Source of the DNA: Bradyrhizobium sp. CCBAU 53421
GTDB lineage: Bacteria > Pseudomonadota > Alphaproteobacteria > Rhizobiales > Xanthobacteraceae
Assembly: GCF_015291625.1 (NCBI RefSeq)
Contig: NZ_CP030047.1
Span: 1,860,001 to 1,924,000 of the forward strand
Direction of reading: 5' to 3'
Length of the DNA: 64,000 nucleotides
Shown here: positions 52,355-60,704 of the stretch, in pieces
How positions within the stretch are numbered: position 1 is the first letter of the stretch
Layout: each line of letters opens with the position of its first letter
The notes under the pieces: model-generated
Told to the model about the DNA's origin: nothing
The model's database searches: none
What the model saw: only the letters and a program-made list of their open reading frames with translations
Made by a program: the position numbers and the translations under genes

Positions 52355-55105
52355 ATGGCCAACGACGCGAAGCCGGCACAGCAGCGCATCGACCAGTTCT
52401 TCTCCGGACCCGGCGGGCGCGCCGACAATTGGCGCGATCTGGTCGAGGCAGCAAAACTGTGGAGCGGTGGCGGCGACCGTGCGCCGTATGACGCGGCGCT
52501 GTCGGCGCTGGCGGTCACCGAGGAGTTTCACGGCTATCCGGGCCTGCGTTTGATGACAGCGCTGAAGGAAGCGGCGGCGGCGGGCGACGCCGCGGCCTCG
52601 CACATGCTTGCGGCGCGGATCGCGCAGGCACTTCAGACGAAATCCTTCCGTCAGGATGCCGGTGACTGGAGCACGCAGGATGACGGCAATGGCGACGTTC
52701 CCGATTTGCTCCCGCCAACGCTCGGACATTCGGCCGCGCGGCGCCCCTATTTCGAGACCCTGATCGTGACCGGAGTGCCGGCCAGCAACTGGCCGGGGCT
52801 CCTGGCGGAATGGCGCAGGCTGCGGCGTCCGGTCGACGCCTTCATCTACGAGCCCGTGGTAGTGGGCAGTCTCGAGGACGCCTTCTGCGCGGCAATGCTG
52901 AATCCCAACATCGCGGCGGTGGTGATCAATGAGGGCTTTGCGCTGCGTTCGCGTCATGATGCGCCGGTGCTGCGATCCATGATGACCGCGATGGGGCTCA
53001 GCCACGAGTCCGACGCGTCTGCGTTGGGCCTGGCTCACATCCTGAAACGGGTTCGTCCGGAGCTCGACATCTACCTGATGTCGAACCGCGACGTGGAAGC
53101 TATCGCCGGCAATCCCGAGGCCGATGTGGTGCGGCGGGTGTTCTACTCGGTCGAAGATATCCTCGAATTGCACCTTTCAATTCTGGAAGGCGTGCAGGAT
53201 CGCTTCGATACGCCGTTTTTCGACAATCTGAAGAAATACGCGCAGCGGCCAATCGGGACCTTCCATGCGCTGCCGATCGCGCGGGGCAAGTCGGTGTTCA
53301 AGTCCGACTGGATCCGCGACATGGGCGAGTTCTACGGGCTGAACCTGTTCCTTGCCGAGAGCAGCGCCACCACCGGCGGTCTCGACAGCATGCTGGAGCC
53401 GACCGGCAACATCAAGAAGGCGCAGGAGAAGGCCGCGCGCGCGCTCGGCGCCGATCGCGTCTTCTTTGTCACCAACGGCACCTCGACGTCGAACAAGATG
53501 GCGGTGCAGGCGCTGCTCGGTCCCGGCGACATCGCGATCGTCGACCGCAACTGCCACAAGTCGCACCACTACGGCATGGTGCTGGCGGGTGCGCAGCCGC
53601 TCTACGTCGAGGCATTTCCGATGACCGAATACTCGATGTACGGCGCGGTGCCGCTGAAGACGATCAAGCAGGCGCTTCTGAACGCGAAGGCCGACGGCCG
53701 GCTCGAGCGGGTCAAGATGATCGACCTGACCAATTGCACCTTCGACGGTCACATCTACAACACACGGCGCGTGATGGAGGAATGCCTCGCGATCAAGCCC
53801 GACCTGATCTTCCTCTGGGACGAGGCCTGGTTCGGCTTTGCGCGGTTCTCGCCGTTCCTGAGGCGGCGGACCGCGATGGGCGCGGCGAACGAGATCGAAG
53901 CCTGGATGCGCGATCCGAAGTCCGTTACGGCCTATGAGAAGCAACAGGCCGAGCTCGGCAAGAACCCCTCGGATGAAGCTCTGCTCAAGACCAGGCTGAT
54001 TCCCGATCCGCGCCAGATCCGGCTGCGCGTCTACCAGACCAACTCGACGCACAAGTCGATGTCGGCGATCCGGCAGGGCTCGATGCTGGCCGTCAAGGAC
54101 ATCGAGTTCCACACCGTCGAGGCGCAGTTCAAGGAAGCCGTGTTCACGCACGCATCGACCAGTCCGAACCAGCAGCTGATCGCAAGCCTCGACGTCTCGC
54201 GCCGGCAGATGGAGCTCGAGGGCTACGGCCTGGTGGCCAACGCCATGGAGATCGCGTTTGCGATCCGCAATGCGGTCAACACCAATCCGCTGATTTCGCG
54301 GTATTTCCACGTTCTGGGTGCGGATGCGATGGTGCCGAAGCAATATCGCCAGAGCGGGTTCACCGACTATCTCGCTGATGGCACCAACTGGGCGAGCGCG
54401 CTGAAGAGCCTGAACGACGACGAGTTCTGCCTCGACCCGACCCGCATGACGCTGGTCTGCGGCACGGCCGGGTACGACGGAACGCAATTCAAGGGTCTGC
54501 TCGCCAGCCGTTACAACATCCAGGTCAACAAGACCTCGCGCAACTCGGTGCTGATCCAGTCCAACATCAACAACACCCGGAGCGACGTCGCGCATCTGGT
54601 CCGGGTGCTGGCCGAAATCTCCGGCGAAATCGATCGCGGCCTGGCCAAGCGCGGAGCGAACGCCAGGGTCGATTTCGACACGCGGGTCAACAGCCTGATG
54701 AAGGACGTGCCCGACCTGCCGAACTTCTCGCATTTCCACGACGCCTATCGCGGCGATGCCGGCACCAAGACGAACGAGGGCGACATCCGCGGCGGATTCT
54801 ACTCAGCCTATGATGCGGCGGGATGCCAATACATTCGCCTGAACGATCCCGAGATCGACCGGCGCCTGAAGAATGGGCCCGATCTCGTCTCCGCCAACTT
54901 CGTGATCCCCTATCCGCCGGGCTTCCCGATCATGGTCCCCGGCCAGGTCATCACGCAGGAGACCATCGATTTCATGCGCAAGCTCGATGTGAAGGAAATC
55001 CATGGCTACGACGCGGCCGAAGGTCTGAAGCTCGTGACCACCGAGGCGCTGGCGAGGATGGGCAAGCCGCGGGCGGCCGCGCCGAAGCTGAAGGCTGCAT
55101 CATAA
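52355..55105 (+). CDS. Orn/Lys/Arg decarboxylase, long form
   Basis: The product has 916 residues. This fold-type I PLP decarboxylase removes CO2 from a basic amino acid, consuming a proton in the cytosol. Motifs: an N-terminal wing domain (VDAFIYEPVVVGSLEDAFCAAMLNPNIAAVVI), SSATTGGLDSMLEPTGNIKKAQE, RVFFVTNGTSTSNKMAVQALLGPGDIAIVDRNCHKSHHYGMVL, DEAWFGFARFSPF, and the PLP-lysine motif NSTHKSMSAIRQGSML with Lys567. It is about 160 residues longer than E. coli LdcI/AdiA, with an N-terminal extension of about 130 residues. GGGAG precedes the ATG at 52355. No antiporter lies beside it. Which of Orn, Lys or Arg is used cannot be told from sequence. Confidence 0.88.
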   Translation: MANDAKPAQQRIDQFFSGPGGRADNWRDLVEAAKLWSGGGDRAPYDAALSALAVTEEFHGYPGLRLMTALKEAAAAGDAAASHMLAARIAQALQTKSFRQDAGDWSTQDDGNGDVPDLLPPTLGHSAARRPYFETLIVTGVPASNWPGLLAEWRRLRRPVDAFIYEPVVVGSLEDAFCAAMLNPNIAAVVINEGFALRSRHDAPVLRSMMTAMGLSHESDASALGLAHILKRVRPELDIYLMSNRDVEAIAGNPEADVVRRVFYSVEDILELHLSILEGVQDRFDTPFFDNLKKYAQRPIGTFHALPIARGKSVFKSDWIRDMGEFYGLNLFLAESSATTGGLDSMLEPTGNIKKAQEKAARALGADRVFFVTNGTSTSNKMAVQALLGPGDIAIVDRNCHKSHHYGMVLAGAQPLYVEAFPMTEYSMYGAVPLKTIKQALLNAKADGRLERVKMIDLTNCTFDGHIYNTRRVMEECLAIKPDLIFLWDEAWFGFARFSPFLRRRTAMGAANEIEAWMRDPKSVTAYEKQQAELGKNPSDEALLKTRLIPDPRQIRLRVYQTNSTHKSMSAIRQGSMLAVKDIEFHTVEAQFKEAVFTHASTSPNQQLIASLDVSRRQMELEGYGLVANAMEIAFAIRNAVNTNPLISRYFHVLGADAMVPKQYRQSGFTDYLADGTNWASALKSLNDDEFCLDPTRMTLVCGTAGYDGTQFKGLLASRYNIQVNKTSRNSVLIQSNINNTRSDVAHLVRVLAEISGEIDRGLAKRGANARVDFDTRVNSLMKDVPDLPNFSHFHDAYRGDAGTKTNEGDIRGGFYSAYDAAGCQYIRLNDPEIDRRLKNGPDLVSANFVIPYPPGFPIMVPGQVITQETIDFMRKLDVKEIHGYDAAEGLKLVTTEALARMGKPRAAAPKLKAAS

Positions 55106-55197
55106 GGGGTAAGAGATCCCGCAAGGCGCCTTCGCATTCTCGCGGCGATGACCCTTGCGCAACAGGTCGTAACGCAACCGGTTCCTGGAGGGACATT

Positions 55198-55632
55198 ATG
55201 AGGAAAGTAGGTTTGATCGGAGCTCTTGCTGCACTGGTGATGGGATTGGCCGGCTTCAGCACACCGTCGCTGGCTGAAACCGGCTCGGTCGCCGTCATCT
55301 TCACCAAGGGTGGCTTCATCGTTGGTGTCGGAGGCGGCGAGGGCGTATTGACCCTGCGCGGCAAGCACTATCCGTTCACGGTGTCGGGCATGAGCGTCGG
55401 CTTCACGATCGGCGCCTCGACCACCAAGCTGGTCGGTCGCGCCATCAACCTCAGGGGACCCGCCTCGATCGAAGGCTCCTACAGCGCCGCAGGCGCCGGC
55501 GGGGCGATCGCCGCGGGCGCCGGCGGCGTCCAACTGCAGAATGCCAATGGTGTGATCCTGCAGCTCAGCGGCCCGAAGGTCGGTGCCGAGGTCTCGGCCG
55601 CCGTGGGCGGCGTTTCCATCCGCTTGAAATAG
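55198..55632 (+). CDS. Glycine-rich exported protein (paralogue A)
   Basis: The product has 144 residues. A signal peptide (GLIGALAALVMGLAGFSTPSLAE) precedes a mature domain of about 115 residues rich in Gly, Val, Ala and Ser: FTKGGFIVGVGGGEGVLTLRGKHYPFTVSGMSVGFTIGAST, ending LSGPKVGAEVSAAVGGVSIRLK. The sequence is clearly related to the gene at 63336-63767. The pattern of GG, small residues and a repeated hydrophobic strand recalls SYLF/Ysc84-like lipid-binding domains, which is only a suggestion. It follows the decarboxylase by 92 bases and might be cotranscribed. GGAGGG precedes the ATG. Confidence 0.7.
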   Translation: MRKVGLIGALAALVMGLAGFSTPSLAETGSVAVIFTKGGFIVGVGGGEGVLTLRGKHYPFTVSGMSVGFTIGASTTKLVGRAINLRGPASIEGSYSAAGAGGAIAAGAGGVQLQNANGVILQLSGPKVGAEVSAAVGGVSIRLK

Positions 55633-55671
55633 GTCGATGGACCCAGGCCGCGCCCTGCGCGGCCTGGCCTT

Positions 55672-56472
55672 TCAATAGCGCTCCTCGACGAACTTCATCC
55701 CGCGCAGACCGGCCTGATCGTTGTAGCGACCCTTGTTGGAGCGTGAGGGCAGCTTGACCTTGTCGCGCTTGACCCGTCCGTGCGGAATTGTCTTCAGCAG
55801 GAACGAGATGCAGTTCAGCCGCGCCCGCCGCTTGTCGTCGGAGCGGATCACGTTCCATGGCGCGTGCTTCGAGCTCGTCGCCTTGAACATCAGGTCGCGC
55901 GCGCGGGAATAGTCGTACCAGCGGCGGTAGGACTCCGTGTCCATCGGACTCAGCTTCCACTGCCGCAGCGGATCGTCGATCCTTGCCCTGAAGCGCCGTT
56001 CCTGCTCGTCCATCCCGACCTCGAGCCACAGCTTGATCAGGATGATGCCGCCCTCGATGATATACTGCTCCATCTGCGGGCAGAGCGAGAGGAACCGCTT
56101 GTGCTCCGCCGGCGTGCAGAACCCCATCACATATTCCACGCCCGCGCGATTGTACCAGCTGCGATCGAAGATCACGATTTCGCCGGCCGCCGGAAACTGC
56201 TGCATGTAGCGTTGAATGAAGAGCTGGGACTTCTCGCGATCGGATGGTGCCGGCAACGCAACCACGCGAAACACGCGCGGGCTCACCTTCTCGGTCAAGG
56301 CCTTGATCGTCCCGCCCTTGCCGGCCGCATCGCGCCCCTCGAACAGGATGATGACCCTGAGATTGTTCGCCTTCACCCATTCCTGCAGATGGCAGAGCTG
56401 GACCTGCAGCTTGTGCAGCTCTTCCTCATACTGCTTGCGCTTCATCTTCTCTGCGGACTTGTCTTTCGCCAT
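55672..56472 (-). CDS. ppk2: Polyphosphate kinase 2 family protein
   Basis: The product has 266 residues. PPK2 enzymes move phosphate between polyphosphate and nucleotides, favouring ADP or GDP phosphorylation. Walker A is GRDAAGKGG (about residues 46-54), the Walker B/lid motif is IVIFDRSWYNRAGVE (about residues 107-121), and SPMDTESYRRWYDYSRARDLMFKAT and HAPWNVIRSDDKRRARLN follow as in family members. Short single-domain length matches class I/III enzymes. The start at 56472 follows the stop of the upstream gene by 26 bases, so it is in its operon. Confidence 0.92.
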   Translation of the reverse strand: MAKDKSAEKMKRKQYEEELHKLQVQLCHLQEWVKANNLRVIILFEGRDAAGKGGTIKALTEKVSPRVFRVVALPAPSDREKSQLFIQRYMQQFPAAGEIVIFDRSWYNRAGVEYVMGFCTPAEHKRFLSLCPQMEQYIIEGGIILIKLWLEVGMDEQERRFRARIDDPLRQWKLSPMDTESYRRWYDYSRARDLMFKATSSKHAPWNVIRSDDKRRARLNCISFLLKTIPHGRVKRDKVKLPSRSNKGRYNDQAGLRGMKFVEERY

Positions 56473-56498
56473 GGATACTTGTCCATCGTTCGAGCCAT

Positions 56499-56951
56499 TC
56501 ACCCCCAGGCAATGACGATGCCGATATCGCCGGGCACGCCGCCAGGATAATCAACGACCTGGTAACGGATGCGGTAGCCGCGCGGTTGCAGGTAGTCCGC
56601 CCAGAGCTGGTATATTTCCTTTGGTATACCCGTCAGCGTTTTTTCCCAGCCGGCTTCCATCTGATTGATGGCCCGTCCCTTGTCGGAGCACAGCGTGTTG
56701 GGAAAGCGGTAGACCTGCACTTCGGTCAAGCCGTTGCGCACCGCGCGCTGAATCACCGTCGATGCCAGCTTGACCTTCTCGTCCTCGCTGAGCCCGGAGG
56801 GCTTGCTCAGCCGCTCGATCAAGGCTTGCTTCTCGGCTTCGATCGCGGCGGCGCGCTTGGCATGCTCCTCGGCCTTTTCCGCCTCCTTGAGCGCCGCCTG
56901 CTTCTGGATCTCGTGCGCATTCGGGATCAGGTCATCGATCTTGTCGCGCAT
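56499..56951 (-). CDS. Hypothetical protein with N-terminal coiled coil
   Basis: The product has 150 residues. An N-terminal Lys/Glu/Ala coiled coil (about residues 15-48: IQKQAALKEAEKAEEHAKRAAAIEAEKQALIERL) precedes a compact region with GLTEVQVYRFPNTLCSDKGRAINQMEAGWEKTLTGIPKEIYQLWADYLQPRGYRIRYQVVDYPGGVPGDIGIVIAWG. There is no signal peptide. I recognise no family, though I remember similar sequences next to ppk2 in rhizobia. AGGAG precedes the ATG. It leads the two-gene operon and has a FixK-type box upstream. Confidence 0.75.
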   Translation of the reverse strand: MRDKIDDLIPNAHEIQKQAALKEAEKAEEHAKRAAAIEAEKQALIERLSKPSGLSEDEKVKLASTVIQRAVRNGLTEVQVYRFPNTLCSDKGRAINQMEAGWEKTLTGIPKEIYQLWADYLQPRGYRIRYQVVDYPGGVPGDIGIVIAWG

Positions 56952-57019
56952 GGCTGGGGACTCCTAAGCCCGATCTTCCACCGTGCCTCCGAACGGTAGG
57001 GTCGAGCCGATCGGCTTCC

Positions 57020-57033
57020 TTGATCCAGATCAA
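57020..57033. promoter_or_regulatory. FNR/FixK-type box between the ppk2 operon and the membrane protein operon
   Basis: TTGATCCAGATCAA is a perfect match to TTGAT-N4-ATCAA. The centre is about 75 bases from the minus-strand start at 56951 and about 95 bases from the plus-strand start at 57121, so it is at workable spacing for both genes. Confidence 0.85.
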
Positions 57034-57120
57034 GCAAGCGCGGTAGGATGGTCAGCAGTGTCGATCAAGATTTGCTTGCGGTTATATTGCAACCGGGAGA
57101 CTTAGCTTGGGAGACGTGGC

Positions 57121-57564
57121 TTGAACGAACAAATGCATCCGGCAGCCCCCCATCACCTGCCGTTTTTCATTCCCGGCGCCGACGGGTCGGACACCCTGAT
57201 GGTGGTGATGGGCATCTTCCTCGTCGCTACCGTCCTGTGGGTCGGCACGCTCTACTGGAAACTGCACAGCCTGCCGGAGCGCATGGCGCACAAGAGCCAG
57301 AAGCTTCAGTTTGAATTCGTCGCCGTCCTCGGCCTGATATCGCTTTTCACCCACATGCATATCTTCTGGATCGCCGGCCTGCTGCTGGCACTCATCGATC
57401 TGCCGGATTTCGGCACGCCGATACGCAGCATTGCCGGCTCCGTCGAGCGCATCGCTGATGCCACGCCGGGCGCGCCCGCTGCCGAGCCGGAAGCCGAAGC
57501 CGCATCTGGCGCCAGTCCCGACGCGCGGACGCCCGCGAAGCAGGAGGTGCACGACCATGCTTGA
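57121..57564 (+). CDS. Two-segment inner-membrane protein with cytosolic tail
   Basis: The product has 147 residues. Two membrane segments (about residues 27-45 VVMGIFLVATVLWVGTLYW and about 66-92 FEFVAVLGLISLFTHMHIFWIAGLLLALI) are followed by a Pro/Ala/Glu tail that ends KQEVHDHA. The start is TTG at 57121 with GGGAG upstream; an ATG at 57133 is also possible. The stop overlaps the next start by eight bases, so it is translationally coupled to the HlyD-family gene and may be its anchor or partner. The family is unknown to me. Confidence 0.75.
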   Translation: MNEQMHPAAPHHLPFFIPGADGSDTLMVVMGIFLVATVLWVGTLYWKLHSLPERMAHKSQKLQFEFVAVLGLISLFTHMHIFWIAGLLLALIDLPDFGTPIRSIAGSVERIADATPGAPAAEPEAEAASGASPDARTPAKQEVHDHA

Positions 57565-58789
57565 GCTGATGATCTGCTCGCTGGTGACGATCCTGCCGGA
57601 TTACCTCTACCGCCGCTATCGGCAAGGCAAGCGGTTCGGCAAGGAGATCACGTTCTTCTCTGTCTGGTACGAACTGAGATGGGGGATCACCGGCTGCCTG
57701 ATGCTCACGATCTCGCTGATCACGATGATCTTCTACTTCCATCCCGCGACAACCTCGGCGGCGATCTACTTCAGGACCGTGCCGATCCTGCCCGAAGGTT
57801 CCGGCCGCGTCGTCGAGGTCAATGTCGATTTCACCGCGCCGGTGAAGAAAGGCGACGTCCTGTTCCGGCTCGATAGTTCGAAGCAAGAGGCTGCGCTCGA
57901 GACCGCCAGGCGAAAGGTCGCCGAGGTGGACGCGTCGCTGATCTCGGCGCAGGCCGATGTCGTCAAGGCGGACGCGCAGATCGGGGAGGCGAAAGCAGCC
58001 TTGCAGCAGGCCAAGGACGAGCTTGAAGTGAAGAGCGAATTGCAGCGTCGCAATCCGGGCATCGTGCCGCAACGCGACATCGAAAAGCTGCAGGTGCTGG
58101 TTGACCAGCGGCAATCCGGCGTCGACGCGGCCAATGCCGTCAAGGAATCGGCGACGCTACGCGTCTCCACGCTTTTGCCGGCCGAGAAGGCGAGCGCCGA
58201 GGCCGCGCGCGCGCAGGCGCAAGTGGATCTCGACAAGACGTTCGTCCGTGCCGGCGTCGACGGCCGTGTCGAGCAATTCGCGGTTCGCCCCGGGGACCTC
58301 GTGGCCCAGATCATGCGGCCGGCCGGAATCATGATACCGGACGAAGCGGGCCGCAACAGGTTGCAGGCGGGATTCGGGCAGATCGAGGCCCAGGTGATGA
58401 AGCCCGGCATGGTCGCGGAAGCCGCGTGCATGTCGAAACCCTGGGTGATCATTCCTCTGGTTGTCACCAGCGTGCAGGATTTCATCGCCGCCGGCCAGTT
58501 TCGGGCCAGCGAGCTGTTGATCGATCCGCAGAGCCTGCAAAAGCCGGGTTCGATTCTTGTGTTCCTCGAGCCGCTCTACAAGGGCGGCCTTGACGGCGTG
58601 ACACCGGGCAGCAGTTGCATCGTCAATGCCTACACCAGCAATCATGACGAGATCTCCGATCCGAAAACCGGCGCGTTGAAAGGCTTTGCCCTGCACGCCG
58701 TCGACGCGACCGCACTGGTTCATGCCTTGCTGCTGCGGATCCAGGCTCTGCTGCTGCCGATCCAGACGCTGGTGTTCAGCGGTCACTGA
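57557..58789 (+). CDS. HlyD-family membrane fusion protein
   Basis: The product has 410 residues. A leading segment with one membrane helix (about residues 38-62: GITGCLMLTISLITMIFYFH) is followed by a biotinyl-lipoyl-like region (VPILPEGSGRVVEVNVDFTAPVKKGDVLFRLD), a long coiled-coil hairpin (about residues 108-235) and a second lipoyl/barrel half (VRAGVDGRVEQFAVRPGDLV). These are the parts of a membrane-fusion adaptor. AGGAGGTG precedes the start. No matching inner-membrane pump (RND, ABC or MFS) or outer-membrane channel is in view. The C-terminal 50 residues are hydrophobic and end in LLPIQTLVFSGH. Confidence 0.88.
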   Translation: MLELMICSLVTILPDYLYRRYRQGKRFGKEITFFSVWYELRWGITGCLMLTISLITMIFYFHPATTSAAIYFRTVPILPEGSGRVVEVNVDFTAPVKKGDVLFRLDSSKQEAALETARRKVAEVDASLISAQADVVKADAQIGEAKAALQQAKDELEVKSELQRRNPGIVPQRDIEKLQVLVDQRQSGVDAANAVKESATLRVSTLLPAEKASAEAARAQAQVDLDKTFVRAGVDGRVEQFAVRPGDLVAQIMRPAGIMIPDEAGRNRLQAGFGQIEAQVMKPGMVAEAACMSKPWVIIPLVVTSVQDFIAAGQFRASELLIDPQSLQKPGSILVFLEPLYKGGLDGVTPGSSCIVNAYTSNHDEISDPKTGALKGFALHAVDATALVHALLLRIQALLLPIQTLVFSGH

Positions 58790-58811
58790 AGGCGCAACAG
58801 GGAGGCAGCAT

Positions 58812-59225
58812 ATGAAACCAGACCGCAAGCTTCGCGCGATCATGATGGCGGGCACGATCGTCGCATTGCCGGATTGCGCGTGCGCCTTCGACCTGACCGG
58901 CGCCTGGGCCACGAGCGTCGAGCAGTGCCGAAAAGTGTTCGCCCACAAGGGCAGGGCGAACCAGCTGACCTTCACGAATTTCTCGGGCGTCTATGGCGGT
59001 GGATTCATCGCCGAGCCCGATCGCCTCCGGGGCAAGTTCGAGAACTGCAAGATCAAATCGCGCAAGGATGACGGCCAGAACATCAACATCATCGTCGGTT
59101 GCGCGTCGGGAATCATGGTATCCAATGTGCAGTTCTTCCTTAAGGCGGTCGACGACGATACCATTACGCGCCAGTTCCCGGGCATCGAGGGGATGGAGGT
59201 CAACTATCATCGTTGCAGGATCTAG
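58812..59225 (+). CDS. Exported hypothetical protein
   Basis: The product has 137 residues. A signal peptide (RAIMMAGTIVALPDCACA) precedes a domain of about 113 residues (FDLTGAWATSVEQCRKVFAHKGRANQLTFTNFSGVYGGGFIAEPDRLRGKFENCKIKSRKDDGQNINIIVGCASGIMVSNVQFFLKAVDDDTITRQFPGIEGMEVNYHRC). Four cysteines (about residues 39, 77, 97 and 135) could form two disulfides. It is periplasmic or secreted and unlike any family I know. GGAGG lies just before the ATG. It follows the HlyD gene by 22 bases, so it is in the same unit. Confidence 0.75.
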   Translation: MKPDRKLRAIMMAGTIVALPDCACAFDLTGAWATSVEQCRKVFAHKGRANQLTFTNFSGVYGGGFIAEPDRLRGKFENCKIKSRKDDGQNINIIVGCASGIMVSNVQFFLKAVDDDTITRQFPGIEGMEVNYHRCRI

Positions 59226-59292
59226 AGGCGTCCGTTGCCCGCGCTGGACCAGCGCCGTCACACCGTTGTCGGCTGACCCCGGATAGCGCGCC

Positions 59293-60618
59293 GTGGATCC
59301 GAGCAGCTTGCCGAGGTCATTTCGCATCGCCCTGGTGGTGGGAATTGCTCTTCTCGCAGCAGGCGCCGGCTTGCTCGCCTATCGCTGGTATGAGCGGCCG
59401 ACGACCTTGACGATCGCGGTTGGCTCGCTGGATGGCGAGGCCGGCAGGCTGGTCTCGGCGATCGCCGGAAAGCTCGCCCAGTCGAAAGCGCCGGTCCGGC
59501 TCAGCCTGATCCAGACCCCCGGACCGCTCGAGTCCGCCAACGCCTTCGCATCGGGAAAGGTCGACCTCGCGGTCGTACGCGGCGATGTCGGCGATCTCTC
59601 ACAGGCCCAGGCCGTCATCGTGTTGGCGCACGCCACCGTGCTGATGGTCGCGCCGCCCGGAGCTGCGATATCCGATCTGGCGGAGCTGAAGCGCGCTACC
59701 ATCGGCGTGATCGGCGCCGATGCCAATCAGAAGCTGATCAAGGTGCTGACCGACGAGTACGACCTGGCGCGGGCGGGCGTGACGTTCAAGCCGCTTGCGC
59801 CCGCGGACGCGCGCCGGGCGCTCGACACGAAGGAAGTCCGCGCGATCCTGCTCGTGATGCCCCTGACCGAGAAATATCTTGCACTGCTGCGCAATGTCTT
59901 CCCGCACACCGCGCGAGCCGGTCCGGTGATGATCGCCATCGAATCCGCCGGCGCGATCGCGGAGAAGGAGCGCGCCTATGAGAGCTTCGATGTGCCGAAG
60001 GGGACCTTGCGCGGCTCGCCGCCGATTCCTTCCGACGACCTGACGACGCTGCAGACGTCGTTCTACCTGGTGGCGCAGAAGAAGCTCGGGAATGACCTGA
60101 TCGGCGACCTGACGCAGTCGATCATGAGCGCGCGGCGAGACCTGCTTGCCGAGCTGCCGGGGCTTTCCCAGATCGCCACGCCCGACACCGATGCGAGCGC
60201 CTACCTGCCGGTGCATCCCGGGGCGGCGGCGGTCTATGAGGGGACGCGGGAGAGCTTTCTCGACCAGTGGGGCAATGCGATCTTCCTGGCGCCGATGATC
60301 GCGGGCGGGCTGGCGTCGGTGCTTGCGGCGGCGTGGAAATTACTCCGGCCGGTCGAGGCACCGAGCCGCCGGGAGGCGCTCGATACGCTCTATGCGCTGG
60401 GGCCTCGAATCCGGGCGGCCGAACGCGTCTCGGAGCTGGAAGAGATCGAGCGCGAAATCGACCAGGTGCTGCGGACGCAGCGCAGCCAGCCGGCCGCGGA
60501 CGACAGGAGCGAGCGTGCCGTCACGGCCGTGAACGTTGCGGCGCACCGGCTCGAAAATCTGATCCACGACCGCCGCGCCCACCTTGCGTCGCAGCCGCAG
60601 GACGAGGTCGGAAGCTGA
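59293..60618 (+). CDS. TAXI-type substrate-binding protein, membrane-anchored at both ends
   Basis: The product has 441 residues. A membrane helix (about residues 12-30) leads into a TAXI-type solute-binding domain of about 270 residues (TLTIAVGSLDGEAGRLVSAIAGKLAQ, KVDLAVVRGDVGDLSQAQAVIVLAHATVLMVAPPGAAISDLAELKRATIGVIGADANQKLIKVLTDEYDL). A second hydrophobic helix (about residues 328-346) precedes a cytosolic helical tail of about 90 residues (AERVSELEEIEREIDQVLRTQ). No TRAP permease (DctQM) is nearby, and the second helix plus cytosolic tail suggest a sensor or scaffold. It starts at GTG 59293, 67 bases after the preceding exported-protein gene. Confidence 0.8.
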   Translation: MDPSSLPRSFRIALVVGIALLAAGAGLLAYRWYERPTTLTIAVGSLDGEAGRLVSAIAGKLAQSKAPVRLSLIQTPGPLESANAFASGKVDLAVVRGDVGDLSQAQAVIVLAHATVLMVAPPGAAISDLAELKRATIGVIGADANQKLIKVLTDEYDLARAGVTFKPLAPADARRALDTKEVRAILLVMPLTEKYLALLRNVFPHTARAGPVMIAIESAGAIAEKERAYESFDVPKGTLRGSPPIPSDDLTTLQTSFYLVAQKKLGNDLIGDLTQSIMSARRDLLAELPGLSQIATPDTDASAYLPVHPGAAAVYEGTRESFLDQWGNAIFLAPMIAGGLASVLAAAWKLLRPVEAPSRREALDTLYALGPRIRAAERVSELEEIEREIDQVLRTQRSQPAADDRSERAVTAVNVAAHRLENLIHDRRAHLASQPQDEVGS

Positions 60619-60635
60619 GCGGACAATCGCTTTCC

Positions 60636-60649
60636 TTGATCTCGATCAA
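60636..60649. promoter_or_regulatory. FNR/FixK-type box upstream of the DUF3300 gene
   Basis: TTGATCTCGATCAA is a perfect TTGAT-N4-ATCAA palindrome. The centre is about 62 bases from the DUF3300-gene ATG, leaving a class II leader of about 21 bases, a good promoter distance. Confidence 0.85.
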
Positions 60650-60704
60650 AGGGGGGACGTCGCCGTGGCCGATGCTGTCGCCCATCGTGTCGATGGAGGT
60701 GGCC

